Shown piece by piece: positions 1 through 7,901 of a stretch of DNA of 64,000 nucleotides. Source of the stretch: Marinobacterium sp. (lineage in GTDB: Bacteria; Pseudomonadota; Gammaproteobacteria; Pseudomonadales; Balneatricaceae); contig JAUWAC010000006.1 of NCBI GenBank assembly GCA_030602245.1, positions 1-64,000 on the forward strand, given 5' to 3'. A model generated the notes under the pieces. That model saw only the letters and a program-made list of their open reading frames with translations, ran no database searches and was not told where the DNA came from. Position 1 is the stretch's first letter, and the number at the start of each line of letters is the position of its first letter. The position numbers and the translations under genes were made by a program.

Positions 1-138
1 AGCGCTGGAAACGGATCAAGGGATTTGATCTGCTGGCCCTCGTGGTCAACAACGTGAAATTCAAGGATGGTGAGCAAGTACAGGATCAGTCAGACAGGAA
101 CGCCGCCTGAGCCCGTACACCAGATTTGACAATAACTC
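1..138 (+). mobile_element. Right end of an IS256-like insertion sequence
   Basis: The window opens inside the last codons of a transposase-like reading frame. Just after its stop, positions 112-138 resemble, from memory, the terminal inverted repeat of IS256/Mutator-type elements (on the opposite strand it begins GAGTTATTGTCAAATC and contains GGTGTACGG). The left end lies outside the window, so the partner repeat and the 8-9 bp target duplication cannot be checked. The boundary at about 138 is inferred from where the repeat-like stretch stops. The next gene starts about 100 bases downstream. Confidence 0.5.
3..110 (+). CDS. Transposase, C-terminal 35 residues (partial)
   Basis: Only the 3' end is present, truncated by the window edge. 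The visible peptide has the pattern [17 protein letters not shown] followed by KDG and a polar tail, which resembles the C-termini of Mutator/IS256-type DDE transposases. No catalytic residue lies in this part. The family call rests on this short tail plus the adjacent inverted-repeat-like sequence, so it is moderate. Whether the element is intact cannot be judged. Confidence 0.5.
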   Translation, partial: RWKRIKGFDLLALVVNNVKFKDGEQVQDQSDRNAA

Positions 139-152
139 AAAGTTGTTGAGTT
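134..152. repeat. 7-bp perfect inverted repeat at IS boundary
   Basis: AACTCAA at 134-140 and TTGAGTT at 146-152 form a perfect inverted repeat with a 5-base loop. It straddles the inferred outer edge of the insertion sequence, so it could be a chance hairpin created by the insertion or part of the element's target preference. Confidence 0.5.
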
Positions 153-235
153 GCAGTATCCCTGCACGAGACGGTGCGCCGTGTCGCATCTCCGACATTT
201 CATCTGAGTTCGCAAGCAGTTGCAGGGTGTCCACA

Positions 236-1822
236 GTGAAGCAGAACCAGCCGGTTACACAGATCGAAGAGGATTATTCGGCGTCGTCGAATATTCTGTC
301 GACGACGGATCTCAAGGGAAAGATCACCTACGTCAACGACGACTTTGTCAACATCAGCGGTTTCTCGCGCGACGAGCTGCTGGGCAGCAACCACAACATG
401 GTGCGGCACCCGGACATGCCGCCCGCCGCGTTCAAGATGCTGTGGGACCGGGTGCGCAGCGGTGGTTCCTGGATGGGGGTGGTCAAGAACCGGTGCAAGA
501 ACGGCAATCACTACTGGGTCGATGCCTATGTCACGCCGATCGAGCGCAACGGGCAGATCGACGAGTACCAGTCGGTGCGGCGCAAGCCCGAGCGTGCGGT
601 CGTGGCGCGGGCCGAGAAACTCTACGCAGCGCTCGGCGCCGGCAAAACGCCGGCCTGTCTGCGTGGCTGGCACCTGTCGTTGTGCCTGCGCCTGATACTG
701 GTGGCACTGCTGCCGATGCTGGCCGGGGCCGTGGCGACCCATTTCACTGCCACCCTGCCTGAACAGCTCGGCCTCTGGGCCGCCGTCGCGTTGCTGATGG
801 TTGTCGGTATCCGCTGGACGCTGGCGCCGTTGCGTGAGCTGGTACAGAACAGCCGCACGCTGATCAGCGACCCGGTGGCGCAGTATGTCTATACCGGGCG
901 GATGGACGATATCGGCCAGCTGCGACTGGCGATGAAGATGCTGGAATCGGAAACCGCCGGGCTGATCGGGCGGATCTCGGATTCCTCCAGTGCGCTGACG
1001 TTCGGCGTGTCGGAGTTGAGTACGGCGGTGCAGCAGTCGCAGGACGGCGTGCGGCGCCAGTTCTCCGAAACCGATCAGGTGGCCTCCGCCGTCAACGAGA
1101 TGAGCGCCAGCATTCAGGAAGTCTCCCGCAGTGCACAGAACAGCTCGGAAGCGGCTGCCCGGGCACTGGAAGAGGTGACGCAGGGCAAGAGCGTTGTCGA
1201 TGACAGCGTTGGTGCGATCCACGGCCTGAAGGAGGAGATCGCCGCGGCGGCCAAGGTGATCGGCGATGTGGAGGCGAGCAGCCGCAGCATCTCCGGCATT
1301 CTCGACGTGATTCGCGAGATCGCCGAGCAGACCAACCTGCTGGCGCTCAATGCGGCGATCGAAGCCGCCCGGGCCGGTGAGGCGGGACGCGGGTTTGCCG
1401 TTGTCGCCGACGAGGTGCGTTCGCTGGCGACCCGCACCCAGAGTTCGACCGAGGAGATTCGCGGCATGATCGATCGCCTGCAACGGGGTTCGGCGCGGGC
1501 GGTCGAGGCGATGGACGCCGGACAGAGCCGTGCTGACAGCTGTGTTGCCCACAGCCTGCATACGGCGGAGTCACTGGATACGATCCTCGAATCGATACAG
1601 CTGATCAGCGATATGAGCGCTCAGATCGCCACCGCCGTTGAGCAGCAGAGCGAGGTGGCGGACGAGATCAACCGCAGCGTGTTCAACATCCGCGACATGT
1701 CGCAGCAGAATCTGAGTGCCGTGGAGCAGAGTTCGGAAACCAGCCGCACCATGCTCGGCATCGCCACCGGCTTTGGCGAGCTGGCGCAGCAGTTCTGGGC
1801 CAGCCGTAACAAGCAGGCATAG
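236..1822 (+). CDS. PAS-domain methyl-accepting chemotaxis protein (Aer-like)
   Basis: A 528-residue chemoreceptor. An N-terminal PAS domain (about residues 15-115) has the [13 protein letters not shown] and NGNHYWV elements typical of Aer-type redox/energy sensors, where PAS binds FAD. Two hydrophobic segments (about 150-200) follow with almost no periplasmic loop, then a HAMP-like linker and a long methyl-accepting signalling domain with the conserved hairpin tip [19 protein letters not shown]. This suggests sensing of internal redox or energy state rather than an external ligand. I chose the GTG at 236 because AGGG lies 8 bases upstream and the protein then begins KQNQPVTQ like known Aer homologues. 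A longer frame reaches back to 143 but would start inside the IS boundary. The insertion sequence immediately upstream may have replaced its native promoter. Confidence 0.88.
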   Translation: MKQNQPVTQIEEDYSASSNILSTTDLKGKITYVNDDFVNISGFSRDELLGSNHNMVRHPDMPPAAFKMLWDRVRSGGSWMGVVKNRCKNGNHYWVDAYVTPIERNGQIDEYQSVRRKPERAVVARAEKLYAALGAGKTPACLRGWHLSLCLRLILVALLPMLAGAVATHFTATLPEQLGLWAAVALLMVVGIRWTLAPLRELVQNSRTLISDPVAQYVYTGRMDDIGQLRLAMKMLESETAGLIGRISDSSSALTFGVSELSTAVQQSQDGVRRQFSETDQVASAVNEMSASIQEVSRSAQNSSEAAARALEEVTQGKSVVDDSVGAIHGLKEEIAAAAKVIGDVEASSRSISGILDVIREIAEQTNLLALNAAIEAARAGEAGRGFAVVADEVRSLATRTQSSTEEIRGMIDRLQRGSARAVEAMDAGQSRADSCVAHSLHTAESLDTILESIQLISDMSAQIATAVEQQSEVADEINRSVFNIRDMSQQNLSAVEQSSETSRTMLGIATGFGELAQQFWASRNKQA

Positions 1823-1831
1823 GCCCGGGCT

Positions 1832-2629
1832 TCACTCGCGGGCGGCGCGGCGCAGTCCGTAGCGCTCGATCCAGCCAAGGCCCGCGGCCGTCTCAGCCGC
1901 TGGCAGGTACTCGGCACTGACCCAGCCCTGATAGCCGCACGCCTCGATCAGCGCGAACAGGGCGTCCCAGTCCATCGCGCCGGAGCCGGGTTCGTGGCGA
2001 CCCGGGACATCGGCGATCTGGATATGGCCGATCAGCGCGCGATGGCGCGGCAGGTCGGCACTGATCGCCTCGCCCATCCGCTCGCGGTGGTACAGGTCGT
2101 ACTGCACGCGCAGGTTCTGCGCGCCGACCTCCTGCACGATCGCCACCGCCTGCGCCATGTCGGTCAGCAGAAACCCCGGAATGTCGTGGTTGTTGATCGG
2201 TTCGATCAGCAGCTCGCGCCCCGCCTGTGCCAGCCGTCCCGCCGCATACGCCAGATTGGCCGTGAAGGTGGCCGTGGCCACCTCCCGGCTGACGCCGGCG
2301 GGCGGGACGCCGGCCAGGCAGTTGAGGCGCGGACAGTTCAACACGCGGGCGTACTCCAGCGCCAGTTCGACCCCCTGCCTGAACTCCGCCACGCGGGATG
2401 GATCGCAGGCGATGCCGCGCTCGCCGGCCTCCCAGTTCCCCGCGGGCAGGTTGATCAGTACCTGTTCAAGCTGCAGACGCTCGAGTGCCTGCGCCTGCCG
2501 GGCGGCCGGCCAGGCGTAGGGGAACTGAGTTTCCACCGCCGTGAAGCCGGCATTGGCGGCGGCTTCGAAACGCGCCATGAACGGCAGTTCGGTGAACAGC
2601 AGCGACAGGTTGGCGGCGAGGCGGATCAT
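1832..2629 (-). CDS. hyi: Hydroxypyruvate isomerase-like TIM-barrel protein
   Basis: A 265-residue protein of the Hyi/xylose-isomerase-like TIM-barrel family. It shows the N-terminal AANLSLLFTELPF, the NCLAGVPP loop, ELLIEPIN with its metal-binding Glu, and a C-terminal GYQGWVSAEYLPA. The family interconverts hydroxypyruvate and tartronate semialdehyde in glyoxylate metabolism, although related members act on other keto sugars. The ATG at 2629 has a strong AGGAG eight bases upstream. The gene is divergent from a glycerate kinase, which fits a glyoxylate/tartronate-semialdehyde route, but glyoxylate carboligase and tartronate semialdehyde reductase are not in view. The role is therefore inferred from family plus one neighbour. 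Confidence 0.78.
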   Translation of the reverse strand: MIRLAANLSLLFTELPFMARFEAAANAGFTAVETQFPYAWPAARQAQALERLQLEQVLINLPAGNWEAGERGIACDPSRVAEFRQGVELALEYARVLNCPRLNCLAGVPPAGVSREVATATFTANLAYAAGRLAQAGRELLIEPINNHDIPGFLLTDMAQAVAIVQEVGAQNLRVQYDLYHRERMGEAISADLPRHRALIGHIQIADVPGRHEPGSGAMDWDALFALIEACGYQGWVSAEYLPAAETAAGLGWIERYGLRRAARE

Positions 2630-2656
2630 GGCGGGCTCCTGATCGGTATCGGGGCG

Positions 2657-2712
2657 TCGGCTCTCGGCTCTCGGCTCTCGGCTCTCGGCACGGGGCACTG
2701 GGCTCTCGGCAC
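2657..2712. repeat. Eight tandem 7-bp repeats between hyi and glxK
   Basis: Four identical TCGGCTC units (2657-2684) are followed by four variants (TCGGCAC, GGGGCAC, TGGGCTC, TCGGCAC) in strict 7-base register. The array lies in the 177-bp divergent gap, 28 bases upstream of the hyi start codon. A slippage-prone array here could change spacing or mRNA structure in the hyi leader. No coding role is supported, although one frame stays open through it. Confidence 0.85.
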
Positions 2713-2806
2713 TGGCATTGAGGGCGGCCGGCGCGCTAAGTTGGGAGCAGACGATTATGCGATGCCTGTGCAGATCGAACAAACCTCATGACAGGGATAC
2801 CGACCG

Positions 2807-3943
2807 ATGAAGATCCTGATCGCTCCGGACTCATTCAAGGAAAGCCTCGATGCGGCGGCTGTTGCGGCCGCGATCGCCGCCGGCTGGCGTGCGGTGATGC
2901 CGCAGGCCGAGCTGCTGGAGCTGCCGCTGGCCGATGGCGGTGAGGGCACCACCGCGGCACTGGTGGCGGCCACCGGCGGCGAGCGGGTCACGTGCAGGGT
3001 GACCGGGCCGCTGGGCGCGCCGGTTGCCGCGTTCTGGGGCCGGCTGGACCCGCAGCGTGCGGTGATCGAGTGTGCCGCCTCCTCCGGGCTTGATCTGATC
3101 GAGCGCTCACAACGGGACCCGTGGCGTGCCACCACCCGCGGACTGGGCGAGCTGATTCTGGCCGCGCTGGATGCCGGCGTGCGCGAGATCATCGTTGGTC
3201 TGGGTGGCAGTGCCACCAACGATGGCGGGGCCGGCATGCTGCAGGCACTGGGGGCGCAGCTGCTCGATGCCGGCGGCGCGCCGATCGGCCCCGGTGCCGC
3301 GGGGCTTGCCACACTTGCGTCGATCGATCTGTCGACGCTGGACCCGCGCCTTGAACAGGTGCGCTTTGACGTTGCCTGCGATGTGGATAACCCGCTGACC
3401 GGGCCTGAAGGTGCTGCCGCGGTATTCGGGCCGCAGAAGGGGGCCGATGCTGCCCTGGTGGCCGAGATGGACAAGGCGCTGGCGAATTATGCACAGGCGA
3501 TTGCGCGCTGCACCGGCCGCTCGGTGGAGCGGATTGCCGGTGCCGGCGCGGCCGGCGGTCTCGGGGCGGCCTTTCTGGCCTGCCTCGGCGCGACCCTGCG
3601 GCCCGGAATTGAGATCGTGCTCGACGCGGTGCGACTGCAGGAGCACCTGGCCGGTGCGGATCTGGTGATTACCGGCGAGGGACGCATTGATGGTCAGACC
3701 GTGCGCGGCAAGACTCCGGTTGGTGTGGCGCGGCTGGTACGCCAGTCCGGCGTGCCCTGCATTGCGCTGGGCGGCGCGGTACCGACAGACCCGGAGGTGC
3801 TCGAGCAGCTTGCGGCTGAAGGCATCGCGGCGGTGTTCCCGATTCTGCCCGGTGTGGTTACGCTCGATCAGGCGCTTGAGGGGGCGGCCGATAACCTGCG
3901 GGCGAGCGCACGCAATCTGGCGGCTCTGTTCCAGCTGCGGTAA
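2807..3943 (+). CDS. glxK: Glycerate kinase, GCK type I
   Basis: A 378-residue glycerate kinase of the GarK/GlxK class (phosphorylates D-glycerate to 2-phosphoglycerate). Family signatures seen include the start MKILIAPDSFKESLDA, the LADGGEGTT loop, GLGGSATNDGGAGML, and a C-terminal TGEGRIDGQT and GKTPVGVA. The length is normal for the family. It follows a divergent hydroxypyruvate isomerase-like gene, pointing to glyoxylate or glycerate use. No good Shine-Dalgarno is obvious before the ATG at 2807, but the N terminus matches the family exactly. Its last 86 bases overlap tail-to-tail with the ABC transporter ATPase gene. Confidence 0.93.
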   Translation: MKILIAPDSFKESLDAAAVAAAIAAGWRAVMPQAELLELPLADGGEGTTAALVAATGGERVTCRVTGPLGAPVAAFWGRLDPQRAVIECAASSGLDLIERSQRDPWRATTRGLGELILAALDAGVREIIVGLGGSATNDGGAGMLQALGAQLLDAGGAPIGPGAAGLATLASIDLSTLDPRLEQVRFDVACDVDNPLTGPEGAAAVFGPQKGADAALVAEMDKALANYAQAIARCTGRSVERIAGAGAAGGLGAAFLACLGATLRPGIEIVLDAVRLQEHLAGADLVITGEGRIDGQTVRGKTPVGVARLVRQSGVPCIALGGAVPTDPEVLEQLAAEGIAAVFPILPGVVTLDQALEGAADNLRASARNLAALFQLR

Positions 3944-4781
3944 CGCGCCGTTGCCGCCGACGGCGCAGATTGACCAGCAGGGGGGCGCCCGTAGCCGGGT
4001 CGGGCAGAATCTCGCACTGGACACCGTACAGCTGCTCGACCAGTGCCGGCGTCATAATGTCGGCCGGTGCGCCCTGAGCGATGATGCGACCTTCGCGCAT
4101 GGCGATCAGGCGGTCGGCGTAACGGCAGGCGCTGGCGAGATCGTGCACCACCATCGCGATGCTCTTGCCGTGGCGGCAGGCGAGGTGGCGGATCAGTTCG
4201 AACACCTCGATCTGATGCCCGAGATCGAGCGCCGACGTGGGCTCGTCGAGCAGCAACGTCGGCGTCGACTGCGCAACCGCCATCGCGATCCAGGCGCGCT
4301 GGCGCTGACCGCCGGAGAGTTCGTCCAGCACCCGCTGCTCCATCCCTTCCAGATCGGCGGCGCGGATCGCGCGCTGCACGGCGCGCTGATCCTCCCGCGA
4401 CCACTGGCTCAGCCAGCTCTGATGAGGCTGGCGACCAAAGCGGACAAGGTCAGCCACCGTCATCCCTTCCGGCGCCGCGGTATCCTGCGGCAGCAGCGCC
4501 AGCTGACGTGCCACCTGCCGTGCCGGTAAACGGTGGATATCCTGCCCGTCCAGCAGGATGCTGCCGCCGCGGGGCGCCAGTACCCGCGCCAGCGCATTCA
4601 ACAGCGTCGACTTGCCGCAACCGTTGGGGCCGACAATGGCGGTGACCCGGCCGCGCGGCAGCTGCAGCTCAAGGCCGTCGATGATCACCCGCTCACCGTG
4701 GGCGACGACCAGTTCGCGGGCTTCAAGTGGCGACAGACCCGCCGGTGCGGCGGCGTCGAGGTTGGGGGGCACAGCATTCAT
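3858..4781 (-). CDS. Iron/siderophore ABC transporter ATP-binding protein (FecE/FepC type)
   Basis: A 307-residue ABC ATPase. Walker A is GPNGCGKST, the Q-loop is in LLPQDTAAPEGMTV, the signature is LSGGQRQRAW and Walker B is LLLDEPTSALD. This arrangement is typical of Fe3+-siderophore importers. It is last in a five-gene uptake operon and its ATG overlaps the stop of the upstream permease by 4 bases. The ordinary family length is about 260-275. The extra C-terminal stretch (about 30 arginine- and proline-rich residues) comes from reading into the convergent glycerate kinase gene, overlapping it by 86 bases, and is probably a secondary extension. Confidence 0.9.
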   Translation of the reverse strand: MNAVPPNLDAAAPAGLSPLEARELVVAHGERVIIDGLELQLPRGRVTAIVGPNGCGKSTLLNALARVLAPRGGSILLDGQDIHRLPARQVARQLALLPQDTAAPEGMTVADLVRFGRQPHQSWLSQWSREDQRAVQRAIRAADLEGMEQRVLDELSGGQRQRAWIAMAVAQSTPTLLLDEPTSALDLGHQIEVFELIRHLACRHGKSIAMVVHDLASACRYADRLIAMREGRIIAQGAPADIMTPALVEQLYGVQCEILPDPATGAPLLVNLRRRRQRRVTAAGTEPPDCVRSPAGYRPPPQAPDRA

Positions 4782-5893
4782 GGCTGACTCCTGAACGAGG
4801 GGTTCAACAACATCCACAGCAGATAGGGGCTGCCGATCAGCGCGGTGACGATGCCGACCGGGATCTCCAATGGCGCCATCAGCAGGCGACCGGCCAGATC
4901 GGCCAGCAGCATGATCAGGGCGCCGCTCAGTGCCGACGCCAGCAGCGGCACTGAGCGGTGCCGGCACAGGGTGCGGGCGACCTCGGGGCCGAGCAGCGCC
5001 ACCAGCCCGACCGGGCCCGCCACGGCGACCGCCAGTCCGGTCAGCACCACCGACAGCGCCAGCGTCTGCCGGCGCACCCGGATCAGGTTGATGCCCAGAC
5101 CGATGCTGACCGCATCGGACACCTGCACCAGCTGCAGTGCACGGCTCAGGCGCAGCGCCAGCAGCAGGCCCGGCAGCAGAGCTGCGGCAAGCAGCACCGT
5201 GGCCTGCGGCTGACGTGCGTTGAGGCTGCCGACGGTCCAGGGGAAGGCCGCGTTAGCGTCGTCGATCGCCACCTGACTGAGCATGAACTGGGTGAGAGCA
5301 CCGGCGATCGCCCCGATCCCGACCCCGGCGATGATGAAGCGGTAGCCGCGCGTGCCGCTGCTGCCGGCCAGACCGAACGCCAGTGCCGCCGCCGTGGCCG
5401 CGCCGACCAGAGCCATGGCCGAGGGCGCCAGCGCGATCCCGGTGCCGACCACCGAGGCCACGGCAAAAGCGGTGGCGGCATTGTCGATGCCGATGATGCC
5501 GGGCGTGGCGAGCCGGTTGCGGGCCAGCGTCTGCAGCAGACAGCCGGCCAGTGCGAAGGCCGCTCCGGTGGCGATGCCGGCCAGCACCCGGTGCAGGCGC
5601 AGCTCACGCACCACCAGCTGGTCCAGTGCCGGTCCGGCGCCGCTCAGAGCGCGCCAGACGTCGGCTGGCGTCAGGCGGACCTCGCCCAGCGCGAGGCTGG
5701 CGACGGCGGTCAGCAGCAGACACAGGATCAGCATCAGATTGACCGCCAGTGCACGGCGTGGGATCAGCAGGCTGCAGTCGCACCCTGGCAGGCGCAGGCG
5801 CAGCAGCCAGAACCCGGCCGGCGCCTGATGGCGGGGTGGTGGGCGCCGGTGATGCGAGCGGGCACGTTGGGGGGAGTGGTAGCAGACAGGCAT
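4778..5893 (-). CDS. Iron/siderophore ABC transporter permease (FecD type)
   Basis: A 371-residue integral inner-membrane permease of the BtuC/FecCD family, mostly hydrophobic with about ten predicted helices from residue 55 on. Family marks are RELRLHRVLAGIATGAAFALAG, QTLARNRLATPGIIGI and the C-terminal coupling region VPLLASALSGALIMLLADLAGR. About 50 polar, arginine- and proline-rich residues precede the first helix. This is longer than usual, so a downstream start is possible. I placed the start at the ATG 5893, which overlaps the preceding permease gene by 11 bases; the stop overlaps the ATPase start (ATGA). Confidence 0.87.
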   Translation of the reverse strand: MPVCYHSPQRARSHHRRPPPRHQAPAGFWLLRLRLPGCDCSLLIPRRALAVNLMLILCLLLTAVASLALGEVRLTPADVWRALSGAGPALDQLVVRELRLHRVLAGIATGAAFALAGCLLQTLARNRLATPGIIGIDNAATAFAVASVVGTGIALAPSAMALVGAATAAALAFGLAGSSGTRGYRFIIAGVGIGAIAGALTQFMLSQVAIDDANAAFPWTVGSLNARQPQATVLLAAALLPGLLLALRLSRALQLVQVSDAVSIGLGINLIRVRRQTLALSVVLTGLAVAVAGPVGLVALLGPEVARTLCRHRSVPLLASALSGALIMLLADLAGRLLMAPLEIPVGIVTALIGSPYLLWMLLNPSFRSQP

Positions 5894-5903
5894 GGTCGTG
5901 TTC

Positions 5904-6908
5904 CTACAGGGTTGGCAGGCGCCGGCCACGGATGAGCAGCAACAGCACCGGAGCCCCGACCAGAGCCGTCAGCACGCCGAGTGGCAGCTCGGCAGGTGCC
6001 ACCAGCAGGCGGGCCAGAATATCAGCCGCGATCAGGAGCACAGGGCCCAGCGGCAGGCACAGCCACAGCGTGCGCCGGATGTCGGGGCCGGCGAGGGCGC
6101 GGGCGATAAACGGCACCACGAGGCCGACAAATATGATCGGTCCGGCGACGGCGGTTGCCGCCCCCACCAGCAGCGCGACCGCCATGACGGCCAGCAGCCG
6201 GACCCGCCCCGGATGATGGCCCAGCCCCTGTGCCACCCGCTCACCGAGTGCCAGTGCCGCCAGCGGACGTGCGATCAGCAGCACCAGCACCAGTGCCAGC
6301 AGCAACGAGGGCAACACCGCATACAGGGTGGCCGGATCGCGCCCGGCGAGGCTGCCGATAATCCAGAAGCGGATTTCATCGGCGCTGCGCTGATCGAGCA
6401 TCAACAGCAATGACATCAGCGACATCAGCAGGCCGGTCAGCGTCGCGCCGGCCAGTACCAGCCGGATCGGGTCGTTGCCGACGCCCTGGATACGTGCGGC
6501 GGCGAGTACCAGCAGGCAGCCGATCAGGGCACCCAGCTGTGCCACGTGCACGGTCAGCGTCGCGGCGCTGGCCCCGGCCAGCAGTGCCAGTGTCACGGCA
6601 AAGCTGCTGCCGGCACTGACGCCAAGCAGGCCCGGCTCCGCCAACGGGTTGCGCGCCAGTGTCTGCATCAGGGCGCCGGCCGCGCCCAGCGCGACGCCGA
6701 CGGTGAGGCCGATCAGCGTGCGCGGCAGGCGCAGTTCGGTGACGACAAAAGCGGCCTCAGCGCTGCCGCCGCCGAGCAGTACCTGCAGCGCGTCGAGCGG
6801 GCCGATCTCGCCGGCACCGAGCAGCAGGCTGGTGACGCAGATCGCCACCAGCACGGCGCCGGCGGCCAGCAGCAGGACCGGCAGCGGGCGCGTATCGCGA
6901 CGGCTCAT
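5904..6908 (-). CDS. Iron/siderophore ABC transporter permease (FecC type)
   Basis: A 334-residue BtuC/FecCD-family permease. It has the characteristic VTELRLPRTLIGLTVGVALGAAGA segment, the QTLARNPLAEPGLLGVSAG motif after helix 2, and a C-terminal LLIAADILARLL coupling helix. It pairs with the downstream FecD-type permease to form the heterodimeric channel of the importer. The start overlaps the stop of the binding-protein gene by 4 bases (ATGA), indicating translational coupling within one operon. Confidence 0.9.
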   Translation of the reverse strand: MSRRDTRPLPVLLLAAGAVLVAICVTSLLLGAGEIGPLDALQVLLGGGSAEAAFVVTELRLPRTLIGLTVGVALGAAGALMQTLARNPLAEPGLLGVSAGSSFAVTLALLAGASAATLTVHVAQLGALIGCLLVLAAARIQGVGNDPIRLVLAGATLTGLLMSLMSLLLMLDQRSADEIRFWIIGSLAGRDPATLYAVLPSLLLALVLVLLIARPLAALALGERVAQGLGHHPGRVRLLAVMAVALLVGAATAVAGPIIFVGLVVPFIARALAGPDIRRTLWLCLPLGPVLLIAADILARLLVAPAELPLGVLTALVGAPVLLLLIRGRRLPTL

Positions 6909-7858
6909 GGGGTCAGACTGGTGGCCAGCTGATCGAGCCGATCCAGCAACGCCTGTGCCGCCAGCGGGCCACTGGCGCTGGTCCAGATCTGGCCATCGAC
7001 CGTGACGACACGGTCGTTTTTAACCACGGCGAGACGGGCAAACGCTGGTGATTGCCGTGCCGCATCCAGTGCCGCCTGGCCTTCGGCGTCCAGCGTGGCC
7101 AGGAACAGCCAGTCGCGGTCGATCAGCGACAGCTTCTCCTGGCTCAGCGGTGAGCTGTGCGGACGTCCCGGCTTCACGATGCCGGCATCCTGCACCTCGA
7201 AACCGGCGGCTGCGAGCAGCGTGGTCGAGAACAGGCTGGGCGACATCACCATCGCGCCCTGTGGCATCCAGCGCACCAGCGTGGCGCTGCGTGCATCCGC
7301 TGCCAGTCCGGACTCAAACCGCGCCCGCAGCGCCGCGATCCGGGTGTCGATCGCGGCCAGCACCGCCTCCATTTCTGCCGCGCGGTTCAGTGCGCGGGCA
7401 TAGATGCGGCTCTCCTGTCGCCAGCTGTCGGGCTGGTAGCGGGGCACGGCCGGCACGATGGTGGGGGCTACCGCCGACAGCAGCCGGTACTGCTCCTCGC
7501 TCAGATTGGGCGGTGCCAGAATCAGATCGGGACGCAGGGCGATCACCGCTTCCAGATTGGTTTCGCGGGCGCTGCCGACCAGCGCGATCTGTGGCACCCG
7601 GGGCTGGATGTAATCGGCCACGCCTGCTCCGGCACGGGTCAGCACGGCGCCCAGCGGGGTGGCGCCGACGGCGACCGCCGCATCCAGCGCGCCCTCGTAC
7701 AACGTGACCACACGTTGCGGGTTGTCATCGACTTCCACCGGACCAAAACGGGTGTCCAGGGTCTGGGCTGACGCCAGCATGGCCTGCGTCAGCAGCGCCG
7801 CACCGAGCAGACCGCGGGACAGCCGGCGCAGACGGGTGATAAACGGGATAGGGCGCAT
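6905..7858 (-). CDS. Periplasmic iron-siderophore binding protein
   Basis: A 317-residue class III periplasmic binding protein with a Sec signal peptide (arginine-rich start, hydrophobic core LLGAALLTQAMLA, cleavage near ASAQ). The mature part begins with the family's RFGPVEVDDNPQRVVTLYEGALDAAVAVGA and contains LRPDLILAPPNLSEEQ, consistent with delivery of ferric-siderophore to the FecCD-type permeases encoded next. I chose the ATG at 7858 because GGAG lies six bases upstream; two in-frame ATGs at 7870 and 7882 lack this. The exact substrate cannot be read from the sequence. Confidence 0.88.
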   Translation of the reverse strand: MRPIPFITRLRRLSRGLLGAALLTQAMLASAQTLDTRFGPVEVDDNPQRVVTLYEGALDAAVAVGATPLGAVLTRAGAGVADYIQPRVPQIALVGSARETNLEAVIALRPDLILAPPNLSEEQYRLLSAVAPTIVPAVPRYQPDSWRQESRIYARALNRAAEMEAVLAAIDTRIAALRARFESGLAADARSATLVRWMPQGAMVMSPSLFSTTLLAAAGFEVQDAGIVKPGRPHSSPLSQEKLSLIDRDWLFLATLDAEGQAALDAARQSPAFARLAVVKNDRVVTVDGQIWTSASGPLAAQALLDRLDQLATSLTP

Positions 7859-7901
7859 CGGGTTCTCCATTGTGCTGGGCATTCTGTTGCGTATCGGGGG
7901 A

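Noticed and set aside
200-1561. A 453-codon minus-strand frame opposite the chemoreceptor
   Set aside because: The plus strand carries conserved PAS and signalling-domain motifs; the opposite frame has none.
2657-2712. Heptamer array as a CRISPR or REP element
   Set aside because: Units are 7 bases with no spacers and no palindromic structure, so neither class fits.
2641-2782. A longer N terminus for the hydroxypyruvate isomerase-like protein reading through the heptamer array
   Set aside because: The repeat translates to a low-complexity RAESREP pattern unrelated to the family, and the ATG at 2629 has a strong ribosome site.
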